From Arthrobacter sp. PvP023 (GTDB lineage: Bacteria > Actinomycetota > Actinomycetes > Actinomycetales > Micrococcaceae): DNA of 64,000 nt. The position numbers and the translations under genes are program-made. The notes below the pieces were generated by a model. It did no database searches and was not told where the DNA came from. It worked only from the letters and a program-made list of their open reading frames with translations. The DNA lies in the NCBI RefSeq assembly GCF_017832975.1, contig NZ_JAFIBI010000001.1:4340001-4404000 (forward strand). Reading direction: 5' to 3'. Numbering within the stretch: the first letter of the stretch is position 1; every line of letters begins with the position of its first letter. This document shows positions 32,696-42,720 of this stretch, piece by piece.

Positions 32696-34090
32696 TCAGA
32701 CGTTGAGGAGGTCCTTGTCCTTGCTGTCATCCGCGCGGTTCTGGGACCAGGCGTGGCCCTGTTCGCGGTCCAGGTGCGTGGCCTTCTTGTTCCTGAGCGC
32801 GAAGATGTACACCACGAGCGAGATGGCGATGGCCACGGTGACGTAGGTGAAGAACAGGTCCACCCGCTCGGCCTTCTGGAACGCGGCGCCGATCAGCGGG
32901 ACGGTTCCGCCGAAGAGCGAGTTGGCGATCGCGTAGCCCAGCCCGACGCCGAGCGCGCGGATGGACGCGGGGAACAGCTCCGCCTTCACCAGGGCGTTGA
33001 TCGAGGTGTAGCCGCCGACGATCAGCAGGCCGCCCATCATGAGCAGGAACGCGGTGAACGGGTCCTTGGTGCCGGCCAGGGTGGAGAGCAGCGGCCAGGT
33101 GAACAGGACACCGGTGATGCCGAACCACAGCAGCAGCGGCTTGCGGCCCACCTTGTCCGAGATGATGCCGTAGACGGGCTGCAGCAGCATGAAGATGAAC
33201 AATGCCCAGAAGTTGATGACCGAGGTGTCGGTCTTGGCGATACCGGACGTATCGTTCATGAACTTCAGGATGAAGTTGGTGTAGGTGTAGAACGCCACCG
33301 TGCCGCCGAGGGTGACGCCGATGCAGATGAGCAGCGGCTTCCAGTACTGCGTGAACAGCAGCTTCATGGTGCCAGGCTGTGCCACACCCGCAACAGCCGG
33401 GATCTTGGCAGCTTCGACTTGCTCCGCCGAGACGGTTTCCTCCATCGAGCGCCGCAGCCACAGGACCACCAGGGCAGCTACGCCGCCGATGGCGAACGGG
33501 ATACGCCAGCCCCACTCGGTCAGGTCGCCCTTGGGCATGACGTTCTGCAGGATGACGAGGACCAGCAGGGCCATCATCTGGCCGCCGATCAGGGTGACGT
33601 ACTGGAAGCTGGAGAAGAAACCGCGGCGCTTGGACGTGGCGGCCTCGGACATGTACGTGGCGCTGGTGCCGTATTCGCCGCCCACGGAGAAGCCCTGGAC
33701 CAGGCGGATGAGGATCAGCAGCACGAGTGCCCAGACGCCGACCTGCTGCGTTGTGGGCAGCAGCGCGATCGCGAAGGAGCCCGCGGACATCAGCGTGACG
33801 CTGAGCGTCAGCGCGGCCTTGCGGCCCTTGCGGTCCGCGTAACGGCCGAAGAACCAGGCGCCAATGGGGCGCATCAGGAACGACGTCGAGAACACCGCCA
33901 TCGCTTCCAGGCCGGCCTGCAGCTCGTCCTTGGAGTTGAAGAAGTGGGACTGGAAGTAGGCGGCAAAGACTGTGTAGACGTAGAGGTCATACCACTCCAC
34001 CAGGTTGCCGGCCGAGCCTTTGAGGATGTTGCTCACGGCGCGGCGGGTCTGGGCTGACTCACTCTGGATTTCGGCTTGCTGGGTGCTCAT
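32696..34090 (-). CDS. MFS metabolite:H+ symporter, alpha-ketoglutarate permease-like
   Basis: 464 residues with about 12 membrane segments. It belongs to the MHS family (KgtP/ProP): GNLVEWYDLYVYTVFAAYF at the N-terminus, RPIGAWFFGRYADRKGRK with the loop 2-3 motif, and GFSVGGEYGTSATYMSEAA. KgtP-type proteins import dicarboxylates such as 2-oxoglutarate. ATG 34090 has a GAGG SD at suitable distance and was chosen over a longer frame. It is divergent from a response regulator/kinase/TAXI-protein operon, which probably controls it. Confidence 0.88.
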   Translation of the reverse strand: MSTQQAEIQSESAQTRRAVSNILKGSAGNLVEWYDLYVYTVFAAYFQSHFFNSKDELQAGLEAMAVFSTSFLMRPIGAWFFGRYADRKGRKAALTLSVTLMSAGSFAIALLPTTQQVGVWALVLLILIRLVQGFSVGGEYGTSATYMSEAATSKRRGFFSSFQYVTLIGGQMMALLVLVILQNVMPKGDLTEWGWRIPFAIGGVAALVVLWLRRSMEETVSAEQVEAAKIPAVAGVAQPGTMKLLFTQYWKPLLICIGVTLGGTVAFYTYTNFILKFMNDTSGIAKTDTSVINFWALFIFMLLQPVYGIISDKVGRKPLLLWFGITGVLFTWPLLSTLAGTKDPFTAFLLMMGGLLIVGGYTSINALVKAELFPASIRALGVGLGYAIANSLFGGTVPLIGAAFQKAERVDLFFTYVTVAIAISLVVYIFALRNKKATHLDREQGHAWSQNRADDSKDKDLLNV

Positions 34091-34256
34091 CGCTGAACCT
34101 CGCTTGACTGTGCTCCCGGGAACCGTTCCGGGCCTACTTCTGTGCTGTCCATGGCAACATTGCTCATGGTTCCTCCTCGACATTGACGGTCCTCCGAAAG
34201 CCGAGGACCCATCCAAGCTATTGGTGATCCAACCCACAACCAACGTGGAGGGGGAA

Positions 34257-34297
34257 TTCCTAACACTTCCTTAGGTTTCGCTGGTACAAGGGATAAT
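34257..34297. promoter_or_regulatory. Candidate response-regulator site and promoter of the two-component operon
   Basis: TTCCTAA (34257-34263) and TTCCTTA (34267-34273) form a direct repeat with 10-bp spacing, the geometry expected for OmpR/PhoB-type regulators; CCTAA/TTAGG arms (34259-34275) overlap. GATAAT (34292-34297) is a good -10 for the rightward operon. Autoregulation and control of the divergent permease are inferred. Confidence 0.45.
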
Positions 34298-34347
34298 CTC
34301 CACAGCGGGCAGATCGAAGATGCCCCGTCAACGAACAGGACCAGGCA

Positions 34348-35016
34348 ATGGATGTGCTCATCGTCGAGGACGACGACGCGATGGCGTCCGCCCTCGACGC
34401 GGCGGTGGTTTCCGCCGGACACACGGCCTCCCGGGTTGCCCGCGGTGCTGACGCGCTCCTTGAGCACCGCCGGTTCGAGGTCATCCTCCTGGACCTGGGA
34501 CTTCCGGACATGGACGGCCTCGACGTGCTCCGGAAGCTCCGCCAGGTCACCGCGGTCCCCATCCTGATCCTCACCGCCCGCGACGACGAGCGCAGCGTGG
34601 TCCTTGGCCTGCGGTCGGGAGCCGATGACTACCTCGTCAAGCCGGTGAAACTGGTTGAACTGCTGGCCCGCATCGAAGCCGTGACAAGGCGTGCAGGCCG
34701 CGCAAAGGACAGCAGGCAGCGGAGCATCGTGCTGGGGGAACTTGAGGTGGACCTCGAACGCCGCGTCGCCGCGGTCGGTCCCAGGGTCCTGCCTCTGACC
34801 GCCACTGAATTCGACCTGCTCGCACTCCTGGCCGGCCATGCAGGATCAGTGGTCACCCGGGAGCAGATCCTGGATGCACTGTGGGGGGACGCCTTCCTGG
34901 CGTCCTCGCGTTCCCTCGACGTGCATCTGACGGGTCTCCGGGCAAAGCTCCAGCTCCCTGGTTTCATCATCAACGTGCGCGGAGTGGGCTATCGGGTTGA
35001 GGCGGATCCCGCGTGA
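34348..35016 (+). CDS. OmpR/TctD-family response regulator
   Basis: 222 residues. The receiver domain has acidic residues at VEDDD, phospho-acceptor Asp49 in ILLDLGLPDMDG, Thr in ILTARDD and Lys in LVKPVK. The C-terminal winged helix (residues about 128-218) carries LTATEFDLLALLAGHAG and the GVGYRVE end. It is first in an operon with its histidine kinase (4-nt overlap) and a TAXI binding protein, and divergent from a dicarboxylate permease, as in TctD-type systems controlling carboxylate uptake. Confidence 0.93.
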   Translation: MDVLIVEDDDAMASALDAAVVSAGHTASRVARGADALLEHRRFEVILLDLGLPDMDGLDVLRKLRQVTAVPILILTARDDERSVVLGLRSGADDYLVKPVKLVELLARIEAVTRRAGRAKDSRQRSIVLGELEVDLERRVAAVGPRVLPLTATEFDLLALLAGHAGSVVTREQILDALWGDAFLASSRSLDVHLTGLRAKLQLPGFIINVRGVGYRVEADPA

Positions 35017-36446
35017 AGCTGCGTGTCCTCGGAATCCTGAGTGTGCTGTCCGTCCTCATCGTCATCTTCGCCTCCACCGCCCTCCTGACTTCGGCCAGCC
35101 GGGAGCTCACCCAGGAGCTCCAGATCAACCGGGCGGCTGCGCTCAACAGGCTCGCGCAGGTGGCGTTCGACGCCGCGAACGACGGTGAATCCATCCAACT
35201 GCAGGCAGAGATGGACAGGTACTCGGAACTGTACGGTGAGGGGGTGCTGATCCGCCTCCAGCGGGGCACTCTGCGCTCAGGCGGCCTGAGCGAGGACAGG
35301 GCGGACGTCCGCGATGCTGTTGCCCGGGCAAAGCTGAACCTTAGCGACACCACCCTCAGTCCGATTCAGCCGTTTGGAGCCGGTTCCGAGCTGATCTCAC
35401 GCTCCTTCGGCAGCGCAAGCCAGGTTCTTGGCGAGGCGGTCCTGGAGGTCAATCTGGATGCGGCCCGGCAGAAACTCCGGGAACGGTGGCTCCTCGTCGG
35501 AGTGGCGGCGGCCGCCCTCGCCGCAGTGCTCCTCCTCGGCGCGGCCCGGGTGACACGATGGGTGCTGCGCCCGGTGCACCGCCTGAATTCGGCGGTGACG
35601 GAGCTCGAGGCAACAGGCCGGGCCGGGCAGCTCCCGGAGGACGGGCCACCGGAGCTTCGGGAACTGAGCCGTTCCTTTACCAGGATGGCCCGGACGGTCA
35701 GCGACAGCATCGATTCCCAGCGCCAGTTGATTGCCGACACCTCCCACCAGCTGCGCAATCCCGTGGGCGCCCTGCGCTTGAGGATCGACCTGCTGCAGCT
35801 TGAACTGCAGACAGCCCGGGAACACAACGCGGCGGCCGGAGTCCTGGCGGAACTCGAGCGTGTGGAAGAGATCCTTGACGGGGTGTTGAAGCTGGCGACG
35901 GCCGAGCACAGGGCCTTCGAAGACTCGGCCGGAGGCCCGCAAGGGACCCCTCCGCGCGGGTTCCGTACCGTCATTGATCCGTACCCTGTCCTGCAGGAAG
36001 AAACCGAACGGGCAGGACCTGCGGCGCGGCGCAGCAGCTCATCGATCCTGCTGGAGGATCCGCCGGACCCGGCGGTGCATATCGCCTGCAATGCCGCAGA
36101 ACTGGCACAGATGGTGGGGGAACTGATCAACAACGCCATCAAATACGCCGCCGGCGCCCGGATATCCGTGGCCGTCCGCGTACGGCCGGACGCGGTTGCC
36201 GTAGAGGTCTCCGACGCCGGCCCAGGGCTTTCCGCTGAGGAACGGGCTGCTGCCACCAGCCGGTTTTGGCGCTCCCCGCAGCACCGGGCGATCCGCGGCA
36301 ACGGACTGGGCATGACCATTGTGGACAAACTGGCGGGAGCCAACGGGGGCCGCCTGCTGCTGAGCGAAACCTCGCCGCACGGCCTGACCGCGCGCATCGA
36401 GTTTCCGCGCGCCATGGCTCTGCCGGGGCCGGAGGCCTTTTCATGA
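35013..36446 (+). CDS. Sensor histidine kinase (TctE-like)
   Basis: 477 residues. Membrane segments at about 4-27 and 160-180 enclose an extracytoplasmic sensor of 130 residues; a HAMP-like linker follows. The phospho-acceptor is His245 in DTSHQLRNPVGALRLR. The ATPase has the N box GELINNAIKYA, DAGPGLS and GNGLGMTIV. Start GTG 35013 overlaps the regulator stop by 4 nt, and its own stop overlaps the TAXI gene start (ATGA), so all three are translationally coupled. The co-encoded binding protein may present the ligand to the sensor domain. Confidence 0.92.
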   Translation: MKLRVLGILSVLSVLIVIFASTALLTSASRELTQELQINRAAALNRLAQVAFDAANDGESIQLQAEMDRYSELYGEGVLIRLQRGTLRSGGLSEDRADVRDAVARAKLNLSDTTLSPIQPFGAGSELISRSFGSASQVLGEAVLEVNLDAARQKLRERWLLVGVAAAALAAVLLLGAARVTRWVLRPVHRLNSAVTELEATGRAGQLPEDGPPELRELSRSFTRMARTVSDSIDSQRQLIADTSHQLRNPVGALRLRIDLLQLELQTAREHNAAAGVLAELERVEEILDGVLKLATAEHRAFEDSAGGPQGTPPRGFRTVIDPYPVLQEETERAGPAARRSSSSILLEDPPDPAVHIACNAAELAQMVGELINNAIKYAAGARISVAVRVRPDAVAVEVSDAGPGLSAEERAAATSRFWRSPQHRAIRGNGLGMTIVDKLAGANGGRLLLSETSPHGLTARIEFPRAMALPGPEAFS

Positions 36447-37468
36447 CCGGCGTGACTGACCTGGCCGGAAGCCTTCCGCCACGGAGGGCGGCCCTCAAGG
36501 CCGGACTGGCCGCCGGCCTGGCCGGACTGCTCATCCCGGCCCTCAACGCCTGCACTGCAGATGATAAGCCAGGCACCGTGACCGTGGCCGGGGGTGAGCC
36601 GGGAGGCTTCTATCTTGAATTTGCAGCGCTGCTGGCGGACTCCATCCAGCGCCATGGCGTGGCCGGCAGTGCTTCAGCCCTGACAACCGGTGGCAGCCTC
36701 GACAACCTGGAACAGCTTCTGAGCGGTCGGGCCACGTTCGCCGTCGCGCTGGCGGATGCCGCAGCCCGGAAAATGCCGGCGGGCAGCCCGTCGAACGTGG
36801 GAATCGCGGCCATCGGAAGAGTGTACGAAAACTACGTCCACTGCGTGGTCCGGAAGGACGGCGGCATCAGTAAACTCACGGAACTGGCCGGCAGGACCGT
36901 GGCTGTGGGCGAGCCCGGTTCAGGAACGTCACTCACTACCCCGCGCCTGCTTGAGGCCGCCGGGCTGGCTTCCGTGGCTGTGGGAGCTACTCCCGCCGCC
37001 AGGGTCGAAAAGACGGTCACGGTAATGAACCTCGGTCTCAATGCGGGGCTTGCGGCGCTGCAGAACGGGTCAGTGGATGCGCTGTTCTGGTCCGGCGGCG
37101 TGCCCACGGCCGCCATTTCCGCCACCCACCATGAGGTCGGACTCGGACTCCTGGACCTCTCCCCGCTGCTGCCGGCGCTTCGGACCAAGTACGGCGCTTT
37201 CTACGACCGGGTGCTGATCCCGGAAGGCGCCTACGAGGGCATCCCTGCTGTCTGGGCCGTGGGCGTGGCGAATCTGCTCCTGTGCCGCAGTGACCTGAAT
37301 GAGCGGACGGTGAAGAGGACGGTGGAACTGCTGGTGGACCATGCCGAGGAACTGATCCCCCGTTCCAGCCTGGGGGTCCAGTTCCTGAGCCCGGAATCGC
37401 TGATCAACACGGCCGGCCTGCCGTTGCACCCGGCAGCCGCTGCCGCCTACCGGGAACTGCACGGGTAA
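36443..37468 (+). CDS. TAXI-family TRAP-type solute-binding protein (orphan)
   Basis: 341 residues with an N-terminal twin-arginine-like and lipobox region (PPRRAALKAG..LNACT), so exported and lipid-anchored. The TAXI pattern is clear: TVAGGEPGGFYLEFAALLAD, GSLDNLEQLLSGRATFAVAL, and FYDRVLIPEGAYEGI near the C-terminus. TAXI proteins normally deliver carboxylates to TRAP membrane subunits, but none is encoded in the window. Coupled to the kinase by a 4-nt overlap, it is more likely a co-sensor for the kinase, signalling substrate for the divergent permease. Family 1 repeats follow the stop. Confidence 0.88.
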   Translation: MTGVTDLAGSLPPRRAALKAGLAAGLAGLLIPALNACTADDKPGTVTVAGGEPGGFYLEFAALLADSIQRHGVAGSASALTTGGSLDNLEQLLSGRATFAVALADAAARKMPAGSPSNVGIAAIGRVYENYVHCVVRKDGGISKLTELAGRTVAVGEPGSGTSLTTPRLLEAAGLASVAVGATPAARVEKTVTVMNLGLNAGLAALQNGSVDALFWSGGVPTAAISATHHEVGLGLLDLSPLLPALRTKYGAFYDRVLIPEGAYEGIPAVWAVGVANLLLCRSDLNERTVKRTVELLVDHAEELIPRSSLGVQFLSPESLINTAGLPLHPAAAAAYRELHG

Positions 37469-37474
37469 CGGAGG

Positions 37475-37610
37475 ACGCTCTCTCACTTCCGGCAGCACAT
37501 ACCGAATCGCTCTCTCACTATCGCCAAGGGAGTGAGAGAGCGTTTCGGAAAAACCCGCAGGAAGTGAGAGAGCGTTTCGGAAAAACCCGCAGGAAGTGAG
37601 AGAGCGTTCA
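37475..37610. repeat. Family 1 repeat cluster with 32-nt tandem array, locus E
   Basis: A direct core at 37475-37488, a variant at 37507-37520 inverted against 37531-37543, then a 32-nt unit beginning GTGAGAGAGCGTTTCGG repeated in tandem at 37532 and 37564 with a partial third copy from 37596 that reaches the ramB stop. The cluster fills the gap between the convergent TAXI and ramB genes. Confidence 0.88.
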
Positions 37611-39095
37611 GCTCCCCGAGTGCGCCTGCAGGAACGAGTAGACCTCGGTCTCGTCCACGCCGGGGAAGGCGCCCGGCGGCATCGCGGCGAGCAGGTGCGA
37701 GTGCGCCCGCGCCGACGGCCAGGCGTTGCCCGCCCACTCGGACGTCAGCGACACCGGCGGACGGCGGCAGCAATTCTCGTCCGGGCAGGTGGACTTGGAC
37801 CGTTCCGTCGTATCCCGGCCGCGGAACCACTTCACCTGCGCGTAGGGGACGCCTACGGAGAGTGAAAATTCGCCGTTGGCCGAGCGTTCGGTCCGTGCCG
37901 TGCACCAGTAGGTTCCCGCCGGTGTATCCGTGTACTGGTTGTACGCGCTGAACTTGTCCGGCACATCGAACACCACCCGCGACGTCCAGTTCTTGCACGA
38001 CGGCTGGCCCTCAATGGCACCGGTATGATCCTGCGGGAACGTCACGCCGTCGTTCTCGTACGCCTTGTAGATGATGCCGCTCTTGTGCGTCTTCTGGAAG
38101 TGCGTGCGGATGTCCAGGTGCTGCGTGGCCAGGTTGGTGAACCGGTGTGCCGCGGTCTCGTAGGACACCGCAAAGGCGTCGCGGATGTCCTCCACGGCGA
38201 TTTCCTTGGCCTGCTTGGCTTTCTGCAGGAACTCCACGGTGACCTGCTCGGGCAGCATCAGCGCGGCGGCGAAGTAGTTCGTGGCCACGCGCTGCATCAG
38301 GAAGTCCCCGTAGTTCGACGGCGTCTGATGGCCCAGGACATAGTGGCCCAATGCCTGCAGCAGCACCGAACGGGGGTCATGATCCGAGCGCTGGTTTTGC
38401 GTGAGGTAAATTCGGCGGTTCTTAAGATCCGTCACGGAGCGGGTGGAATGCGGCAGATCGCCCACATGGTGGAGGCTGAAACCGAGGTGCCCGGCGATGT
38501 CGGCAATGACGTGATGGGACAGCGGGCCGTTCTTGTGCCCCACCGATGCCAGGACCTTCTGCGCCTCCGCCTCATATTCAGGGAAGTAGTTGTTGCGTTC
38601 GCGCATCATGGCCCGCAGCTCTGCGTTGGCGCGGCGGGCCTCCTCCGGCGTCGCCACCTGTTCGTTAAGCCTGCGCTCCAGCTCATGCTGCAGGCCCACC
38701 ATGGACTCCAGCACATCCATGGGAAGCCGCGAGCTGATGCGGATTTTGGGCAGGTTCAGGGACTCGTAGAGGGGGCTGCGCTGGTATCGCTCCAGCTCGA
38801 TCTCCAGGGCCGCCCGCCGGTTGGGCGGCTCTGCCCCGAGCAGCTGATCGATGCTGACATTCAGCGCGGCTGCCAGCTGCTGCAGCAGCCCCAGTTTGGG
38901 CTCCCGCTTCCCGTTCTCGATCAGGCTCAGCTGGCTCGGTGCGGTCCCGACGGCGGCACTGAGGTCATCGAGTGTCATGGCCGCCGCTTTGCGCAGGTGG
39001 CGGACGCGGCGGCCCAGGCTGATGACGTCCAGTTCGGGGGTGGCAGGGGACGACGGCGGGGTGGCGGCTTTGCGGTTCCAGCTCGTAGGCGACAT
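37608..39095 (-). CDS. ramB: RamB-type XRE regulator of acetate/glyoxylate metabolism
   Basis: 495 residues. An XRE HTH (LGRRVRHLRKAAAMTLDDLS, then SQLSLIENGKREPKLGLLQQ) is followed by an ImmA/IrrE-like middle domain and the short-chain fatty-acid-responsive C-terminal domain of RamB/ScfR proteins, with a cysteine cluster CPDENCCRRPP and paired CKNW/YWCTARTE cysteines. In Corynebacterium RamB represses aceA, aceB and acetate-activation genes. Here it is divergent from aceA, 180 bp away. TATGCT ends exactly 6 nt before ATG 39095, so the mRNA is probably leaderless. Confidence 0.9.
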   Translation of the reverse strand: MSPTSWNRKAATPPSSPATPELDVISLGRRVRHLRKAAAMTLDDLSAAVGTAPSQLSLIENGKREPKLGLLQQLAAALNVSIDQLLGAEPPNRRAALEIELERYQRSPLYESLNLPKIRISSRLPMDVLESMVGLQHELERRLNEQVATPEEARRANAELRAMMRERNNYFPEYEAEAQKVLASVGHKNGPLSHHVIADIAGHLGFSLHHVGDLPHSTRSVTDLKNRRIYLTQNQRSDHDPRSVLLQALGHYVLGHQTPSNYGDFLMQRVATNYFAAALMLPEQVTVEFLQKAKQAKEIAVEDIRDAFAVSYETAAHRFTNLATQHLDIRTHFQKTHKSGIIYKAYENDGVTFPQDHTGAIEGQPSCKNWTSRVVFDVPDKFSAYNQYTDTPAGTYWCTARTERSANGEFSLSVGVPYAQVKWFRGRDTTERSKSTCPDENCCRRPPVSLTSEWAGNAWPSARAHSHLLAAMPPGAFPGVDETEVYSFLQAHSGS

Positions 39096-39275
39096 TTATT
39101 GAGCATACGCGAAGAAACGCATTTCTTTCCATGGATTTCATCTAGTAACCCTCTTGAAAGTGCAGAAAAGTAGATCTCACGGAAAGAAACACCGCACCGG
39201 TCCAGCCGGTCCCCCACTGCAAAGGCGCAGGGCGGGGCCGGCCAGGACACCCGGAGCACAAACAAGGAGACAAAG
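39096..39275. promoter_or_regulatory. ramB-aceA divergent control region
   Basis: The leftward ramB promoter has TATGCT at 39107-39102. The AT-rich stretch 39110-39185 holds GAAAGTGCAGAAAAG, which only partly resembles the RamB box, and CATTTCTTTCC in the opposite sense. A clear -35/-10 pair for aceA was not found. The aceA leader seems about 90 nt long and ends in an AAGGAG SD. Confidence 0.45.
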
Positions 39276-40607
39276 ATGACTGCAGCATTTGAGCCCACCC
39301 AGCAGACGCCCGAGCAGCAGGCCGCCGCACTGGAGCTCGAGTGGGCCGCCAACCCCCGCTGGGAAGGTGTGACCCGTGACTACAAGGCAACGGACGTCGT
39401 CCGACTCCGCGGCCGCGTCTCCGAAGAACACACGCTGGCCCGTCGCGGCTCCGAGAAGCTGTGGAAGCAGCTGACCGAAGAGCACAAGACCGGCGGCTAC
39501 ACCAACGCCCTCGGCGCCCTGACCGGCAACCAGGCCGTGCAGCAGGTCAAGGCCGGACTCCGCGCCATCTACCTCTCCGGCTGGCAGGTTGCCGCGGACG
39601 CCAACAACTCCGGCCACACGTACCCGGACCAGTCGCTGTACCCGGCCAACTCCGTTCCCACGGTGGTCCGCCGCATCAACAACGCCCTCCTCCGCGCCGA
39701 CCAGATCGAGTTCTCCGAAGGCATCCAGACCGTCGAGGACTGGATGGTGCCGATCGTCGCTGACGCTGAGGCCGGCTTCGGCGGCCCGCTGAACGCCTAC
39801 GAGCTCATGAAATCCATGATCCAGGCCGGCGCCTCAGGCGTTCACTGGGAGGACCAGCTCGCTTCGGAGAAGAAGTGCGGCCACCTCGGCGGCAAGGTGC
39901 TCATCCCCACCCAGCAGCACGTCCGCACCCTGAACGCGGCCCGCCTGGCCGCCGACGTCGCCGGCACGCCGTCCGTGGTCATCGCACGCACCGACGCCGA
40001 GGCCGCAACCCTGATCACCTCCGACGTCGACGAGCGCGACCAGGAATTCATCCTCCGCGAAGGCGGACAGCCGGTCCGCACCCCGGAAGGCTTCTACAAG
40101 GTCCGCAACGGCATCGAACCCTGCATCGCCCGCGCCAAGGCCTATGCCCCGTACTCCGACCTCATCTGGATGGAGACGGGCACCCCGGACCTCGAACTTG
40201 CCCGCAAGTTCGCCGAAGCCGTCAAGGCCGAGTTCCCGGACCAGATGCTCTCCTACAACTGCTCGCCGTCGTTCAACTGGCGCAAGCACCTGGACGACGC
40301 CACCATCGCCAAGTTCCAGCGTGAACTTGGCGCCATGGGCTTCACGTTCCAGTTCATCACCCTGGCAGGATTCCACGCCCTGAACTACTCGATGTTCGAC
40401 CTCGCCCACGGCTACGCCCGTGAAGGCATGAGCGCCTACGTCGAGCTGCAGGAAAAGGAATTCGCCTCCGAGTCCCGCGGCTACACCGCGACCAAGCACC
40501 AGCGCGAAGTCGGCACCGGCTACTTCGACGACATCGCCACTGCGCTCAACCCGAACGCATCCACCCTCGCCCTGGTCGGATCGACCGAAGAGGGCCAGTT
40601 CCACTAA
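39276..40607 (+). CDS. aceA: Isocitrate lyase
   Basis: 443 residues, usual length for actinobacterial ICL1. It splits isocitrate into glyoxylate and succinate in the glyoxylate shunt. The catalytic loop KKCGHLGGK, the metal/substrate segment VADAEAGFGG, WMETGTPD and YNCSPSFNW are intact. AAGGAGA lies 7 nt before ATG 39276. Malate synthase follows on the same strand after a hairpin-bearing 226-bp gap, and the probable repressor RamB is divergent. Codon use is strongly C-ended, consistent with high expression. Confidence 0.97.
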   Translation: MTAAFEPTQQTPEQQAAALELEWAANPRWEGVTRDYKATDVVRLRGRVSEEHTLARRGSEKLWKQLTEEHKTGGYTNALGALTGNQAVQQVKAGLRAIYLSGWQVAADANNSGHTYPDQSLYPANSVPTVVRRINNALLRADQIEFSEGIQTVEDWMVPIVADAEAGFGGPLNAYELMKSMIQAGASGVHWEDQLASEKKCGHLGGKVLIPTQQHVRTLNAARLAADVAGTPSVVIARTDAEAATLITSDVDERDQEFILREGGQPVRTPEGFYKVRNGIEPCIARAKAYAPYSDLIWMETGTPDLELARKFAEAVKAEFPDQMLSYNCSPSFNWRKHLDDATIAKFQRELGAMGFTFQFITLAGFHALNYSMFDLAHGYAREGMSAYVELQEKEFASESRGYTATKHQREVGTGYFDDIATALNPNASTLALVGSTEEGQFH

Positions 40608-40678
40608 TACTTCCCGTTCGACGGCGGACTGGTCACTTCCGGCCTTCGGACCGGCATCGCTCGGCCTGCTATTCCCCA

Positions 40679-40719
40679 CGTCCCGGTTCGACCTCGCTGA
40701 GCGAGGACGGACCGGGACG
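40679..40719 (+). terminator. Long hairpin between aceA and aceB
   Basis: CGTCCCGGT (40679-40687) pairs with ACCGGGACG (40711-40719), enclosing a second perfect stem CCTCGC/GCGAGG (40692-40706) with a 3-nt loop. TTTT follows 8 nt later. It may terminate or attenuate aceA transcripts, or stabilise the upstream message if the genes are co-transcribed. Confidence 0.6.
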
Positions 40720-40833
40720 CAGGGCCCCTTTTACGCAGGCTGCCGCGATACCGGCTCCTTCGGCCTTGTGCCTCGGTCACCGCAGTGCCGCTATACGCCG
40801 TCGAACTTCCCTTTCGTCTTTAAGGAGACTGAA

Positions 40834-42498
<1,665 letters not shown>

Positions 42499-42619
42499 CC
42501 TGCGGTAGTCGAGCCTGACCCGCGGTAACCGGGAAGATTTCCGTTCGCCGGGCTGCCACGCCCTCCGCAACAGGCACCCCGAAATCCGGGGCGGCGGCCC
42601 GGCAACGGAAGAACCATTG

Positions 42620-42689
42620 AGCGCGAACTGGCAGCTAATGACCCGAAAACCCAAGGTTGAGGGCCTTAGCTGCCAGTCCGCGCTTTTTT
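42620..42689 (+). terminator. Rho-independent terminator after aceB
   Basis: A 19-bp stem with one mismatch (42620-42638 with 42666-42684) is followed by TTTTTT (42684-42689). The 27-nt loop is unusually long. It is oriented for the rightward aceB transcript; the convergent MFS gene ends 32 bp beyond. Confidence 0.85.
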
Positions 42690-42720
42690 GTGCGTGAAAG
42701 TACGACGACGGCGGGACGCG

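Noticed and set aside
5258..37610. Repeated ACGCTCTCTCACTT sequences as a CRISPR array
   Set aside because: Copies are palindromic, unevenly spaced, in both orientations, spread over five loci, and no cas genes are present.
39150..39170. RamB binding box before aceA
   Set aside because: GAAAGTGCAGAAAAG aligns only partly with the known RamB motif, so it is not called as a site.
40608..40833. tRNA or other structured RNA gene between aceA and aceB
   Set aside because: The region has one strong hairpin but no cloverleaf arms, CCA context or conserved T-loop.
42620..42689. Riboswitch or small RNA after aceB
   Set aside because: A single long stem ending in a T-run is better explained as a rho-independent terminator.
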